Of a DNA stretch of 39,903 bases, positions 1 through 9,652 are shown piece after piece (position 1 is the stretch's first letter; each line of letters opens with the position of its first letter). A program made the position numbers and the translations under genes. The DNA comes from Verrucomicrobiota bacterium (GTDB lineage: Bacteria; Verrucomicrobiota; Verrucomicrobiia; Verrucomicrobiales; Akkermansiaceae): contig WBXD01000005.1 in the NCBI GenBank assembly GCA_008932935.1, positions 1 to 39,903 of the forward strand, in the 5' to 3' direction. The notes below the pieces were generated by a model. That model did no database searches and had not been told where the DNA came from. It saw only the letters and a list, made by a program, of their open reading frames with translations.

Positions 1-471
1 GTGATGTTTCAGAAGCACATTTACAGTGAAGGTGCCGAGAGAATCATGACTATGCGCGCCGCCGCCGACGATCTTCGCATTGAGTTGCGGCCAATTTCCA
101 TAGCTATACCATGTGCCGGGGTGCAGCATGATGACACCTTTGCCTGTGGCGACGAAATCGAACAGCGCCGTGCGCCACTCCGGCGTATCGAGTCCACCCT
201 TGTTGGCGCTGATGATGGCGACGTCTGCATTCTTGAGCTCGGTGGTGGCGGTCGCGGAGTCCTCTGTGCAATTGACCGAGTAACCGGCAGCTATGAGGAA
301 GGCACTGTCGTAATCTTCAAACCACTTCTTGAAGTCGTGAGAAGATCCTCCAGCGACGATAAGAACCTTGGTCTTGGCGGCTTCCCAGCCCAAGGGTGAG
401 GGTTTGGATGCTTCTTGGGCGACGCAGGTCATCACAGAGGCGCAGACGAGAGAGAGGGCAATATTTTTCAT
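1..471 (-). CDS. ThuA-like domain protein (partial, runs off the left edge)
   Basis: Reverse-strand reading from ATG at 471: MKNIALSLVCASVMTCVAQEASKPSPLGWEAAKTKVLIVAGGSSHDFKKWF...GKGVIMLHPGTWYSYGNWPQLNAKIVGGGAHSHD; signal peptide plus ThuA-type motif. No stop in window, so absent from the ORF track. Confidence 0.8.
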   Translation of the reverse strand, partial: MKNIALSLVCASVMTCVAQEASKPSPLGWEAAKTKVLIVAGGSSHDFKKWFEDYDSAFLIAAGYSVNCTEDSATATTELKNADVAIISANKGGLDTPEWRTALFDFVATGKGVIMLHPGTWYSYGNWPQLNAKIVGGGAHSHDSLGTFTVNVLLKHH

Positions 472-552
472 GGGCGGAGGGAGGCGGTTGCTGATTGTTT
501 GACAGCTAGGAAATTGCTTGTGAGGTGAGGGGCGTTGACGTCAGGTGGGAGC

Positions 553-996
553 TTACTTGGCACCTTGGTCAATCCAAGCGCGGATCAGGCCGATCTGTGC
601 TGGCGTGAGCGGGGGAATCTTGGCTTTGTTGTTCTTGGGAGGCATCCAGTCATCTTCGTCGCCTACGCAAGAAATGCTGGCCACCAGCAGGCTCTCTGCG
701 CTGTGGCCGGGTTCGAGGATTTTGCCATCCTCGCCGCCCTTGAGGATATCCGCCAAGCTATCGAGGCGCAGCTTGGCCTTTTGTTTGTCAGCGCCGTGGC
801 ATTTGGTGCAGGATTTTTCGAAGATTGCCTTGATATCGGCGGTGTAGGTAAGTCCCTGTTTGTCAGAGGCAGGCGGGAGTTTGCTGGCATCGACTTTGGC
901 GCGGGTTGGCTTGTCGTCGGCATGGACAACGAGCGTAGTGGCCACGGTGGCAACGACAGTGAGGATGAGTTTCGGTGAGAAGCGCTTGATTCGCAT
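553..996 (-). CDS. Small exported c-type cytochrome domain protein (PSCyt1-like)
   Basis: Signal peptide, CTKCH haem motif, 'LRLDSLADILKGGEDGKILEPGHSAESLL', C-terminal 'IGLIRAWIDQGAK'. Confidence 0.85.
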   Translation of the reverse strand: MRIKRFSPKLILTVVATVATTLVVHADDKPTRAKVDASKLPPASDKQGLTYTADIKAIFEKSCTKCHGADKQKAKLRLDSLADILKGGEDGKILEPGHSAESLLVASISCVGDEDDWMPPKNNKAKIPPLTPAQIGLIRAWIDQGAK

Positions 997-1160
997 GGTA
1001 CAGATGGGATGATAAGGGTTCAGATACTAGCAGTTTGCAGAGGCAAACTAGGACGCAGAGTCAACATGAGATCTTGCAGGGATGCCTGGATTTTTTCAGC
1101 ACATATTGAATTTTGCCTCTCCAGGACACGGGGCATAGGATAGCGGCGCAATGCGATGAT

Positions 1161-2639
1161 TCAGGCGAAGAGGCGGGTTACGGCTTCCGCCTTGACGAGC
1201 TCCCGGGGCTGGTTGAGATGATTCATCACCATGGTCGCCGGATCGATGCCGAATGCATGATAGATGGTGGCGAGCAACTCCGCGGGGTGGACGGGCTCTT
1301 CGATAGGGGCGGAGCCGGTTTTATCGGAGGCACCGTGGATGTAGCCGCGCTTGATCCCTGCACCGGCGATGCATGCTGTATAACAATACGGCCAGTGGTC
1401 GCGGCCATCAGCACTGTTGCCGTTGCCGGAGGTGCTGAGTCCCTTCTGCGGGCTGCGTCCGAATTCTCCGACTGCTACGACGAGTGTCTCTGCGAGCAGT
1501 CCGCGGGAATCCAAGTCGTCGATGAGGGCGGAGAGACCGGCATCGAGCATCGGCCCGGACTGGTTTTTCATGCGCTTGGTCAGGTCGATGTGATGATCCC
1601 ATGAGTGGTTGTCGGAGTTGGCAACTTTCGGCCAGATGATCTCGACAACCTTAGTGCCAGCTTCGATGAGGCGGCGGGCGAGCAGGCAGCTTTGGCCGAA
1701 GGTATTGCGCCCGTAGTCGTCGCGAATTTTGTCGGGCTCGTCGTTGAGAGCGAAGGCATCGCGGGCGCGGCCGGAAACGATGAGTTCGAGGGCGCGGGTG
1801 TAATGTTCGTCGAGCTTGTAACTCGCTACGGCCTTGTCGATGTCTGGCATCCGGGCGTCGATGGCATCGCGCAGCAGGGCGCGGCGGCGGAGGCGGGCGG
1901 AGAAAACATCCGGGCGGAGTTGGAGGTCATCGATATTGATGCGCGACATTTTTTCCATATCCATATCATCGCCTGGCGGATAGAGCGTGTAGGGATCGAA
2001 GGACTTGCCGAGAAAGCCACTGGCACCGCCCTTGCCGATGACGTTGCTCTCTTGGAGCGGGCGCGGCAGCATAACGAAGGGCAGCATGGGCTCGTCGGAG
2101 GGACGGAGGCGCACGATGTTGGATCCAAAGTTAGGAAAGTCCTTGGGGCTGGGCGGTTCCAGCTGGCCGGAGGGGCTGACCTTGTCGGTGGTGTAGCCGG
2201 TCATCATTTGATAGATAGCGGCGGTATGGTTGAAAAGTCCGTTAGGGCTATAGGACATTGACCGGATCATGGTCATTTTGTCATTGATTTTGGCGAGCCG
2301 GGGCAGGATTTCGGTGAAATGGACGCCGGGGATTTTGGTAGGGATGGTCTTGAATGCGGAGCGGACGTTGTCGGGCACGTCTTCCTTGGGATCCCAGAGG
2401 TCGAGGTGGCTGGGCCCGCCTTGCAGATAGACTAGGATGACGCTTTTTGCCTTGCCCCATCCGGGAGCGGCAGCGGCGGGCTTGGCGGCGGATTGGGCGG
2501 TGAGAGCTTGGATCTGGAAGATTGAGCCGAGGGTGAGTCCTAACATGCCTGAGCCCCCGACGCGGAGGAAGTCTCGGCGACTGGGGTTGAGCAGTGGATC
2601 ACAAAGATCCTTGGAGGAAGGGCCGGCGATGCGGAACAT
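1161..2639 (-). CDS. DUF1501 domain-containing protein
   Basis: '[22 protein letters not shown]', '[19 protein letters not shown]', 'GEFGRSPQ', '[31 protein letters not shown]'. Confidence 0.93.
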   Translation of the reverse strand: MFRIAGPSSKDLCDPLLNPSRRDFLRVGGSGMLGLTLGSIFQIQALTAQSAAKPAAAAPGWGKAKSVILVYLQGGPSHLDLWDPKEDVPDNVRSAFKTIPTKIPGVHFTEILPRLAKINDKMTMIRSMSYSPNGLFNHTAAIYQMMTGYTTDKVSPSGQLEPPSPKDFPNFGSNIVRLRPSDEPMLPFVMLPRPLQESNVIGKGGASGFLGKSFDPYTLYPPGDDMDMEKMSRINIDDLQLRPDVFSARLRRRALLRDAIDARMPDIDKAVASYKLDEHYTRALELIVSGRARDAFALNDEPDKIRDDYGRNTFGQSCLLARRLIEAGTKVVEIIWPKVANSDNHSWDHHIDLTKRMKNQSGPMLDAGLSALIDDLDSRGLLAETLVVAVGEFGRSPQKGLSTSGNGNSADGRDHWPYCYTACIAGAGIKRGYIHGASDKTGSAPIEEPVHPAELLATIYHAFGIDPATMVMNHLNQPRELVKAEAVTRLFA

Positions 2640-2684
2640 GATGCGATGGGATCGGGTTGGGCGGAAAGTTGGCTGGCCGCGAGT

Positions 2685-5600
2685 TTAGTAATTGAACAGG
2701 AAAGCGGGGCTGTTGATCAAGGCCCAGGTGAGGTCTTGGGCGGCAGTGAGGCGGGGGTTGGCGGCTTGGGCGGTACTGAGGGCCACATCACGCTCGAGGC
2801 TGGCGAGGCGCGGTGAAACGGGGGCCAAGGCCAGGAGTTTGTCAAGGGATTCGCGGGCGGCCTTGAGGTCGGCGGGTTCGGCAAGCGGAGATTTGGCTTC
2901 GGCGAGATCGCTCTGGAGGCGGTGGAGTTGGGGATCGGTGGAGCGGAAGTAGTCGGTGAGAAGTTTCGTCTGTTCGGGGTTGCGATGGTCTGAGGGGACG
3001 GCGAGGGCGGCGGCGATGGGGGCGGCGAGTCCGAGGTGGTGGGGGCGAGGATCGGAGGTGATAGAGAGGCGGAATTTGCCCAGTGAGTGATTGCCTTCTT
3101 GAAACTGCTGGCTGAGGAGGATCTTGAGTCGGGTGCCGCCAGCCGAGCCGATATTCTCCTTGGTTTCGAAGAGGGCGGTGTGGTCTTTTCCCAGTTCGGG
3201 ACTGAGTGCCCAGCCGATATTTGGATCTACTGCGTGGCCATCGACCAAGGTCTTGACGTCATAACCTGCCTGACTGAAATCTGCCTGTGCGTTCTGGAGG
3301 ACGACGGGTCGAAGTGGGTCGTTTTGCGACTTGGGTGCGGCGCTGAGGGTGAATTCTGACAGCACGATATTGCCATCGGGACCGCGCCCCGGACCTTTGG
3401 CGGGGAGTTTCTCGTCGGCGAGGGCTTCGAGGCGGATGCCGGTGATGGCCGTCAGGTCGGTATCCGCGAGCAGCGAGTATGCGGTCTTACCGTTAGGTCC
3501 GCTGACAAAGATCGAGCCATCGTCCAAGGCATCGAGTTTTGCAGCGTTAGAGGCAGTCATTTCGGTGAATTTGAGAATCGTCCAAGTCGTACCGAAGTGC
3601 CCGGCCTTCTCCCACTCCACCATCCTTGCGGGCAGGTTGTTCTCCCAGCTGGCGATTTCGGCGCTTAGTGATGCGGTTTTCAGGCGTTTGGCATTGTCAA
3701 TTTCCACCTTGAGATCGGTCCAGGCCTTGGACGCATCTGCTAGAATGGAGTGGGCTTTGGAGATGGTCTCGGCGCGGGCGGCGATGGCGGTTTTGACCTC
3801 GGGAGTGAGTTTGTCGCGGAATGCCTGGAGCGAGGAAGCCAGCTTGGAGTGTTCGGCAGGGATGGCGTGGATGGTAGCGACGCCGGCTTGGATTTCCTGG
3901 GAGGTGGCGGGGCGGTTGAGGATGCGGATAAAGAGTTCATCGACAAGTTTGGCGTCGTCCATATCGGATGAGGCCAGCTTGCTGATGACGTTGGCTGGAT
4001 CGCTGATGGCATCGCCCACGGTGGGGCCGCTGACCAGCGCCATGATGGGACCGAGTTCGAGTGAGGATACCCGCTCGCACTCGCAGGCACTTTCGCGCGG
4101 CGGGCGGCCTAGATTGCCGAGGAAGCCATCGGGCAGAGTGATGCCGGAATCGGGAAGGGCTACAGCGCGGGTACCGACTTCGACGCCCGGAAAGTGCGAT
4201 TTGGCCCCGGTAGTGGTGTAGATGGAATCGAAAAGCACCTCGGCGGGCAAGCGCCGTGCGATGGCGTGGGAGAAATTGATGGTGTCGTCCTGGTTCCATT
4301 TATTCGTGCGCACCGCGAGTTGATAGGTGCGGGATTTGCAGATGGTCCGGAACAGATGTCGGACGTCGAACTGGTGCCCGGTGAACTGTGAGGTCAACCA
4401 GTCGAGCAATTCCGGATTGGAGGCCGGGTTGCCGGCGCGGATGTCGTCGATGGGTTGGATGATGCCGATGCCGAACAGGTATCCCCAGATGCGGTTAGCG
4501 TAGGAACGGGCGAAGAGCGGGTTTTCAGCCGCAGTGATCCAGCTGGCGAGTTGTTCGCGGCGGGTGGAGTTATTCGCATCCGGGTGGGTGACCGGATAGG
4601 GGAACCCTGGGGCGACGATTTCGCCGGTGCGTTCGTGTTTTTGTTCTCCGTCGGGGTTATCGACGACGATCTCAAAGAGGGGTTTGCCTTCCTCAACCTC
4701 TGTCTTGCCGATCTGATTGTTGCCGGAGGCCGGATCTTTTTTCAAACCGGTGCGGGCAAAAAAGGCGGCAGTTTGAAAATATTGGTTCTGGGTCCAGCGT
4801 TCGAAGGGATGGTCGTGGCACTTGTTGCAGTTGAAGCGGGTGGCGAGGAAGAGGTGGGTGGTATTTTCCATCGCAGTTTCCGGAGTGCGGAGGATCTTGA
4901 AGTAGGAAGCGGCGGGATTATCCTTGTTAGATCCGGTAGCGGTGAGGATTTTACTGACGAATTGATCGTAGCGGGTGTTGTTGGACACCTCGGTGTGAAT
5001 CCAGTCGTGCAGCGACTTGGCACCTTCGGGACTGAGAAACTTGCCGTTAGCCTGTAGCAGGTCGGCCCATTTGTTAGTCCAGAATTCGATAAAATCGGGC
5101 GAGCCGACGAGTTGCTCGATGAGTTCATCGCGTTTGACGCGGGACTCACGGGGGTCGGCGATGAAAGCGCGGACGGCCTCTGGGGTGGGTGGCAGTCCGG
5201 TGAGGTCGAGGCGCACGCGGCGCAGGAATTCGGTATCTTCCGCCAGGCCGGATGGCAGGATTTTCATTCGCTGCCACTTGGCGGCGGCGAGCCCGTCGAT
5301 CTCATTGAAGCTTGGGGGAGCTTGCCACTCGAAACCCGATCGGTCGCCCATGACGGTTAGGGTGGTTGATGCGTAGGCACCTTCATAGCGTGCGAGCACT
5401 GGGGCTTCGCCGCGGCGGAGGGTTGAGACGAGGGCGAATTTATCGGTCTCTGCGACTTCGGGGTTGCTGATCTCGAGGAAGGCCTCGGCAGTGACGTCGC
5501 GTTGCCTGCCATCCGCATCGGTGGCGATCACGCAGAACTGCTGGCGGCCGCCGATGGTTTCAACCACCGGGTTTTTCGGGCTAATTGCAATGGATGCCAC

Positions 5601-7832
5601 CTTCTTCGTGGCGGGATCGAGGGTGGCGCCTTGGGCAATCCAATCGCGGATCGCCTGATAGTCAATCGAGCCGACGGTCATGCGCTGGCCGCCTTCATGG
5701 GGGACCGCGGCGGTAGCTTTGAGCAGCATGAGCGAATCGTCGGGCGAGGCGAGGTTGGTCCTGCGCGAGGCGTGGTCATCGGTGAAGGCGCGCACGTCGA
5801 AGATGGGGTCATAGCCGCGGAGGGAGAGTTTGAAGCCATTTTTGCCATCCTTGGAGCCGTGGCAGGTGCCGGCGCTGCAGCCGAGGGCAGCGATCACCGG
5901 GGTGACATCGCGGATCCAATCTGGCGCGGCGGTGGTCCCAAAGCCGGACACCTTGACGGGCACCTTGGCTTGGAAACCGCTCAAGCGAACGGACAGTTCG
6001 GCCGTTCCATCGGCGGTGGGTCTAGCGAGTCCGCGTTTGGAAATTGCGAGCAGAGGGGCGGATAGGGACCAGCTGACCTGACGGGTGACGTCAGCAGTTT
6101 CGCCGTTGTCAAAGCGAGCGGTGACAAGGATCTGGCGATAGGAGTGAGGGGAATCCAGCGCGATGTCCAGAGGCAAAACCGAGATGCCAGCGAGTGTTCG
6201 TCCTGCAGGCAGCGCTTCCGCATCGATGGCTGGGAAGGGCTTGCCGGTGGCGGCGAGATCTGCGTTGATGGCTGCTGCCCCGGGCTTGGCGACCAGCGCG
6301 GGTACATCCTGCGGGCGGGTGAGAGCCACTGGGATGAACGAGCTTGCGAGCTTGCCGGTTTCCACGTCGATGATGCGCACGACGCCGTCCTGGCCTGCGG
6401 CAGCGATTTTTGACCCATCCGGCGAAAATCGCAGTGCGAAGATCGGCGTGTCGAAATCAAGCCCTTGCAGGCGCTCGGTTCCTTCCGTTAGATACTGCTC
6501 GACGCGGGCGTTTTGCTCGGCAGAGCGTTCGGGAGTGGGCTTGTCGAAAATGCCTCTCACATCAGCTGGCAGGGCGGTGTCGAACTCGGATCTAAAAATG
6601 TGGAGAGCGCCCTTGCCGTTGAGGCTGGAGGCCGCGGCGACGCGCTTGCCGTCGGGGCGGTAAGCCACCGACCAGATGCGGCCGGGCATGCTGGGGAATT
6701 TTCGGATGAGGTTTGAGTTATCGCCGATTTTCCGCTCGGTGATGCGGAATACGCGATAGATCTGGGGGATGCCATCGGAGCCGCCGACGAGGATTTCGTC
6801 GCGGGCGGGGTGTTTGGCGACGGAGGCGAGGCCGCCCTTGAGGGCGCCCGGGGTGATCGAGGTGATGTTGTCGACGAAGCGTTCTTCATCGACCTTGGTG
6901 AGTTTGGCGGTCTGATCGCGGCCGGAGGAAATCAGATGGGTGCCATCGGTGGAGAACACGGTATCGAGCACCCAATCGCCATGCGATCCCATGAATAACA
7001 CCTGCTTGCCGGATTTTGCATCGATCACTCGGGCGGTTTTGTCAGCGCAGCCGAAGGCGATTTTGGAGCCATCTGGCGACCATGAGGCACCGTAAACAGT
7101 ATCGAAGGTGATGGGGACGGAGAGTTCGAGTTTGCGTTTTTCCACGTTCCAAACCTGCACCTCTCCCATCCGGCCAACCAAGCCACCGGTGACGGCCAAG
7201 CGGCTGCCATCCGGCGAAAATCTCACCGATTCAATCCGGTCCGATAAACCCACCAGTCGTGCCAAGGGAGTGGGGGTGCCGCTGGGGTCGATTTTCTGAA
7301 GGATGACCTCATGGAATCCGGAGATGGCCAGCAGGGTGCCATCCGGGGAATAATCGAGGGACGTGATGACCGGCGGCCGCCAATAGCTGGGGGGATGTTC
7401 GGAATCGTAGCGTTGGCGGACGTTGGGCGGCGTGTCATCGTGCGCCCCTTCGGCGATCCATTTGCGGATCCGCTCGATTTCTGCGGTGGCGAGTGGTTTA
7501 CCAAGTTTCGGCATCTCGACCTCGCCGGCCGCGTCTGGTGTGATTTGTTCGAGCAGGTGGCTCTTCTCGGGCTGTCCCGGAACGATGGCCCCAGCAGTCT
7601 TGCCCCCGGCTAGAAGTTTGTCAAACGCGGTCATTACGTACTCGCCCTTTGCCTTGGCCGGTTGATGGCAGCCATGGCAATTGGCCTGCAAGATCGGCAG
7701 CACCTCCTCATAGTAGGAAACCGCTTGATTCGGCGAGCGCGGCGGCTTGGCCCCGGGAGCGGCTGCGAAAAGCGGACTCGCGGCGATGAACCACAGAGCT
7801 GACGCGGCAAGGGTTTTAGGGAAAATAACCAT
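2685..7832 (-). CDS. 1715-aa fused PSCyt1 / WD40 / DUF1549 / DUF1553 protein
   Basis: N-terminal CHGCH cytochrome domain, multiple WD40-like 'FSPDGSKIA' repeats, 'LGCSAGTCHGSKDGKNGFKLSLRGYDPIFD', DUF1549 'CNKCHDHPFERWTQNQYF', DUF1553 'NRIWGYLFGIGIIQPIDDIRAGNPASNPELLDWL'. Confidence 0.92.
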   Translation of the reverse strand: MVIFPKTLAASALWFIAASPLFAAAPGAKPPRSPNQAVSYYEEVLPILQANCHGCHQPAKAKGEYVMTAFDKLLAGGKTAGAIVPGQPEKSHLLEQITPDAAGEVEMPKLGKPLATAEIERIRKWIAEGAHDDTPPNVRQRYDSEHPPSYWRPPVITSLDYSPDGTLLAISGFHEVILQKIDPSGTPTPLARLVGLSDRIESVRFSPDGSRLAVTGGLVGRMGEVQVWNVEKRKLELSVPITFDTVYGASWSPDGSKIAFGCADKTARVIDAKSGKQVLFMGSHGDWVLDTVFSTDGTHLISSGRDQTAKLTKVDEERFVDNITSITPGALKGGLASVAKHPARDEILVGGSDGIPQIYRVFRITERKIGDNSNLIRKFPSMPGRIWSVAYRPDGKRVAAASSLNGKGALHIFRSEFDTALPADVRGIFDKPTPERSAEQNARVEQYLTEGTERLQGLDFDTPIFALRFSPDGSKIAAAGQDGVVRIIDVETGKLASSFIPVALTRPQDVPALVAKPGAAAINADLAATGKPFPAIDAEALPAGRTLAGISVLPLDIALDSPHSYRQILVTARFDNGETADVTRQVSWSLSAPLLAISKRGLARPTADGTAELSVRLSGFQAKVPVKVSGFGTTAAPDWIRDVTPVIAALGCSAGTCHGSKDGKNGFKLSLRGYDPIFDVRAFTDDHASRRTNLASPDDSLMLLKATAAVPHEGGQRMTVGSIDYQAIRDWIAQGATLDPATKKVASIAISPKNPVVETIGGRQQFCVIATDADGRQRDVTAEAFLEISNPEVAETDKFALVSTLRRGEAPVLARYEGAYASTTLTVMGDRSGFEWQAPPSFNEIDGLAAAKWQRMKILPSGLAEDTEFLRRVRLDLTGLPPTPEAVRAFIADPRESRVKRDELIEQLVGSPDFIEFWTNKWADLLQANGKFLSPEGAKSLHDWIHTEVSNNTRYDQFVSKILTATGSNKDNPAASYFKILRTPETAMENTTHLFLATRFNCNKCHDHPFERWTQNQYFQTAAFFARTGLKKDPASGNNQIGKTEVEEGKPLFEIVVDNPDGEQKHERTGEIVAPGFPYPVTHPDANNSTRREQLASWITAAENPLFARSYANRIWGYLFGIGIIQPIDDIRAGNPASNPELLDWLTSQFTGHQFDVRHLFRTICKSRTYQLAVRTNKWNQDDTINFSHAIARRLPAEVLFDSIYTTTGAKSHFPGVEVGTRAVALPDSGITLPDGFLGNLGRPPRESACECERVSSLELGPIMALVSGPTVGDAISDPANVISKLASSDMDDAKLVDELFIRILNRPATSQEIQAGVATIHAIPAEHSKLASSLQAFRDKLTPEVKTAIAARAETISKAHSILADASKAWTDLKVEIDNAKRLKTASLSAEIASWENNLPARMVEWEKAGHFGTTWTILKFTEMTASNAAKLDALDDGSIFVSGPNGKTAYSLLADTDLTAITGIRLEALADEKLPAKGPGRGPDGNIVLSEFTLSAAPKSQNDPLRPVVLQNAQADFSQAGYDVKTLVDGHAVDPNIGWALSPELGKDHTALFETKENIGSAGGTRLKILLSQQFQEGNHSLGKFRLSITSDPRPHHLGLAAPIAAALAVPSDHRNPEQTKLLTDYFRSTDPQLHRLQSDLAEAKSPLAEPADLKAARESLDKLLALAPVSPRLASLERDVALSTAQAANPRLTAAQDLTWALINSPAFLFNY

Positions 7833-7878
7833 GAATTCTAAGGTTTTAGGGCATAGTTTACGCGGGTAGACTCACCCC

Positions 7879-8033
7879 TGAATATGCAAAGTCGAGAAAA
7901 AAGCAAGCTCAGGCTTATGCAACGCGGGTTATTTGCGCTGTCTGGCGCTGGCCTTGAATATGCAAAGTCGAGAAAAAAGCAAGCTCAGGCTTATGCAACG
8001 CGGGTTATTTGCGCTGTCTGGCGCTGGCCTTGA
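7879..8033. repeat. Exact 76-bp tandem duplication spanning the argG 3' end
   Basis: 7879-7957 is identical to 7955-8033 (offset 76): tgaatatgcaaagtcgagaaaaaagcaagctcaggcttatgcaacgcgggttatttgcgctgtctggcgctggcct. Confidence 0.97.
7970..7997 (-). terminator. Probable rho-independent terminator of argG (second near-identical copy at about 7894-7921)
   Basis: Minus strand GCATAAGC-CTGA-GCTTGC followed by TTTTTT, about 10 nt after the argG stop; duplicated with the 76-bp unit. Confidence 0.5.
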
Positions 8034-9288
8034 GGCGCAGGGCGTTGAGGGCGATGAAGCCGGTGGCGTCGTCCTGATTGTAAGCGGCTTCCTGGCCGCC
8101 TTCCATGGTAGCGATGGCTTCAGAGTAGAGGCTGTGGGGCGAGCGGCGGCCGGCGTTCATGATATTGCCCTTGTAGAGTTTGAGGCGTACCTCGCCGGAG
8201 ACGGTTTGCTGGGTGTGGCTCACCAGCGCCTGGATCGCCTCGCGCTCAGGGGCAAACCAAAACCCGTTATAAACAAGCTGGGCGTATTTGGGAATGAGCG
8301 TGTCGCGGACGTGCATCGCCTCGCGGTCAACGGTAAGCGCTTCGAGGTCGCGGTGCGCCGCTAACAAAATGGTGCCACCCGGGGTCTCATAGACGCCGCG
8401 GCTTTTCATGCCGACGAAGCGGTTTTCGACGATATCGATGCGGCCGACGCCGTGTTTGCCGCCCAGCGAGTTGAGCACGCGCATGATGCCGTAGGGTGTG
8501 AGCAACGTGTAGCCATCGCGCTCGCCGAGCACTTGGAAGTCGCCGAGGCTGGTGATGAGGGCGGCGAGACCGTCGACCTGGAGGCCGATGGCGTTGCCCT
8601 TGGCGAAGAGGATTTGGACGTACTGGGCTTGGTCTGGCGCGGCCTCCGGTGAAGTGGATAGAACATACATCTCGTCGTCAGCGGGAGTAGTGGCATCGTA
8701 CCACGGGTCTTCCAACATACCGGCTTCGAAGGAAATGTGCAGCAGGTTGCGGTCCATCGAGTAGGGTTTTTTCATCGACGCCTTGATCGGGATGGCGTTG
8801 GCCTCGGCGTAGGCGATCATTTCGGCGCGGCCGGGGAACTGGGCGCGGAATGAGGCATCGCGCCAAGGAGCGATGCACTTGAGTTGCGGGGCGAGGGTGG
8901 CGGCGGAGAGTTCGAAGCGCACTTGGTCGTTGCCCTTGCCGGTGGCACCGTGGGCGATGGCATCGGCCCCTTCGGCCAGCGCCACGTCGAGCATCCCCTT
9001 GGTGATGCAGGGCCGGGCAATCGAGGTGCCCAGCAGGTAGCGACCCTCGTAAAGCGCGTTGGCCTGGAGCATCGGAAAAATGTAGTCGCGGGCGAATTCC
9101 TCCTTCAAATCCCCGAGAAAATACTTCGAGGCCCCGGTACTCAGCGCCTTGGCTTCCAGGCCGTCCAATTCATCGGCCTGGCCGACGTCGGCGCAATACG
9201 CGATAATCTCAGCGGAATATTTTTCCTTGAGCCACTTGAGCAGGACGGAGGTATCGAGACCACCGGAATAGGCGACGAGAATTTTCAT
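8005..9288 (-). CDS. argG: Argininosuccinate synthase
   Basis: [37 protein letters not shown]; '[14 protein letters not shown]'. ATG at 9288 preferred over the TTG at 9303. Confidence 0.96.
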   Translation of the reverse strand: MKILVAYSGGLDTSVLLKWLKEKYSAEIIAYCADVGQADELDGLEAKALSTGASKYFLGDLKEEFARDYIFPMLQANALYEGRYLLGTSIARPCITKGMLDVALAEGADAIAHGATGKGNDQVRFELSAATLAPQLKCIAPWRDASFRAQFPGRAEMIAYAEANAIPIKASMKKPYSMDRNLLHISFEAGMLEDPWYDATTPADDEMYVLSTSPEAAPDQAQYVQILFAKGNAIGLQVDGLAALITSLGDFQVLGERDGYTLLTPYGIMRVLNSLGGKHGVGRIDIVENRFVGMKSRGVYETPGGTILLAAHRDLEALTVDREAMHVRDTLIPKYAQLVYNGFWFAPEREAIQALVSHTQQTVSGEVRLKLYKGNIMNAGRRSPHSLYSEAIATMEGGQEAAYNQDDATGFIALNALRLKASARQRK

Positions 9289-9502
9289 GTTGCGCGGAGG
9301 CAAGCAGGAAGCCGGGCCGCGGGCAAGCGGGAAGAAGGAAAAGGTGAAAAATCCGGGAGTGGCTTGGAGTGTGGCAGGGCAAAGGGGGGCCGCAAAGGCG
9401 GGGGAGGCGTCTCAGTGTGGGACACACTAGGCCCTATATCGGAGTGTGACCTCTCAAACCATCTCTAAGAAATAATGTGACAAAATGGCAAGCGGGGCCA
9501 TG

Positions 9503-9595
9503 GGTCTGAAAGTCGAAGGTCTGAAAGTCGAAGGTCTGAAAGTCTAAAGTTGCAAAGTCGCGAATTCTGAGCTGACCTTCGACTTTAGACTTTGA
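9503..9595. repeat. 15-bp direct repeats (GGTCTGAAAGTCGAA x3, last copy diverged) with inverted counterpart
   Basis: Units at 9503, 9518 and 9533; AAAGTCGAAGGTC (9524-9536) is the perfect reverse complement of GACCTTCGACTTT (9574-9586). Confidence 0.9.
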
Positions 9596-9652
9596 GACGC
9601 TTTCTGCACGGGCCGTAACACTCCAGCGTCGCCTTCATTCTTAGAGATGTCC

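Noticed and set aside
1605-2261. 218-aa plus-strand ORF
   Set aside because: Antisense to the well-supported DUF1501 gene.
3331-4221. 296-aa plus-strand ORF (and other long plus-strand ORFs within 2685-7832)
   Set aside because: Antisense shadow ORFs of the 1715-aa gene; no recognisable domains, high GC explains them.
7807-7849. Direct repeat AAGG(G)TTTTAGGG around the start of the 1715-aa gene
   Set aside because: Two short copies, one inside coding sequence; too weak to separate from chance.
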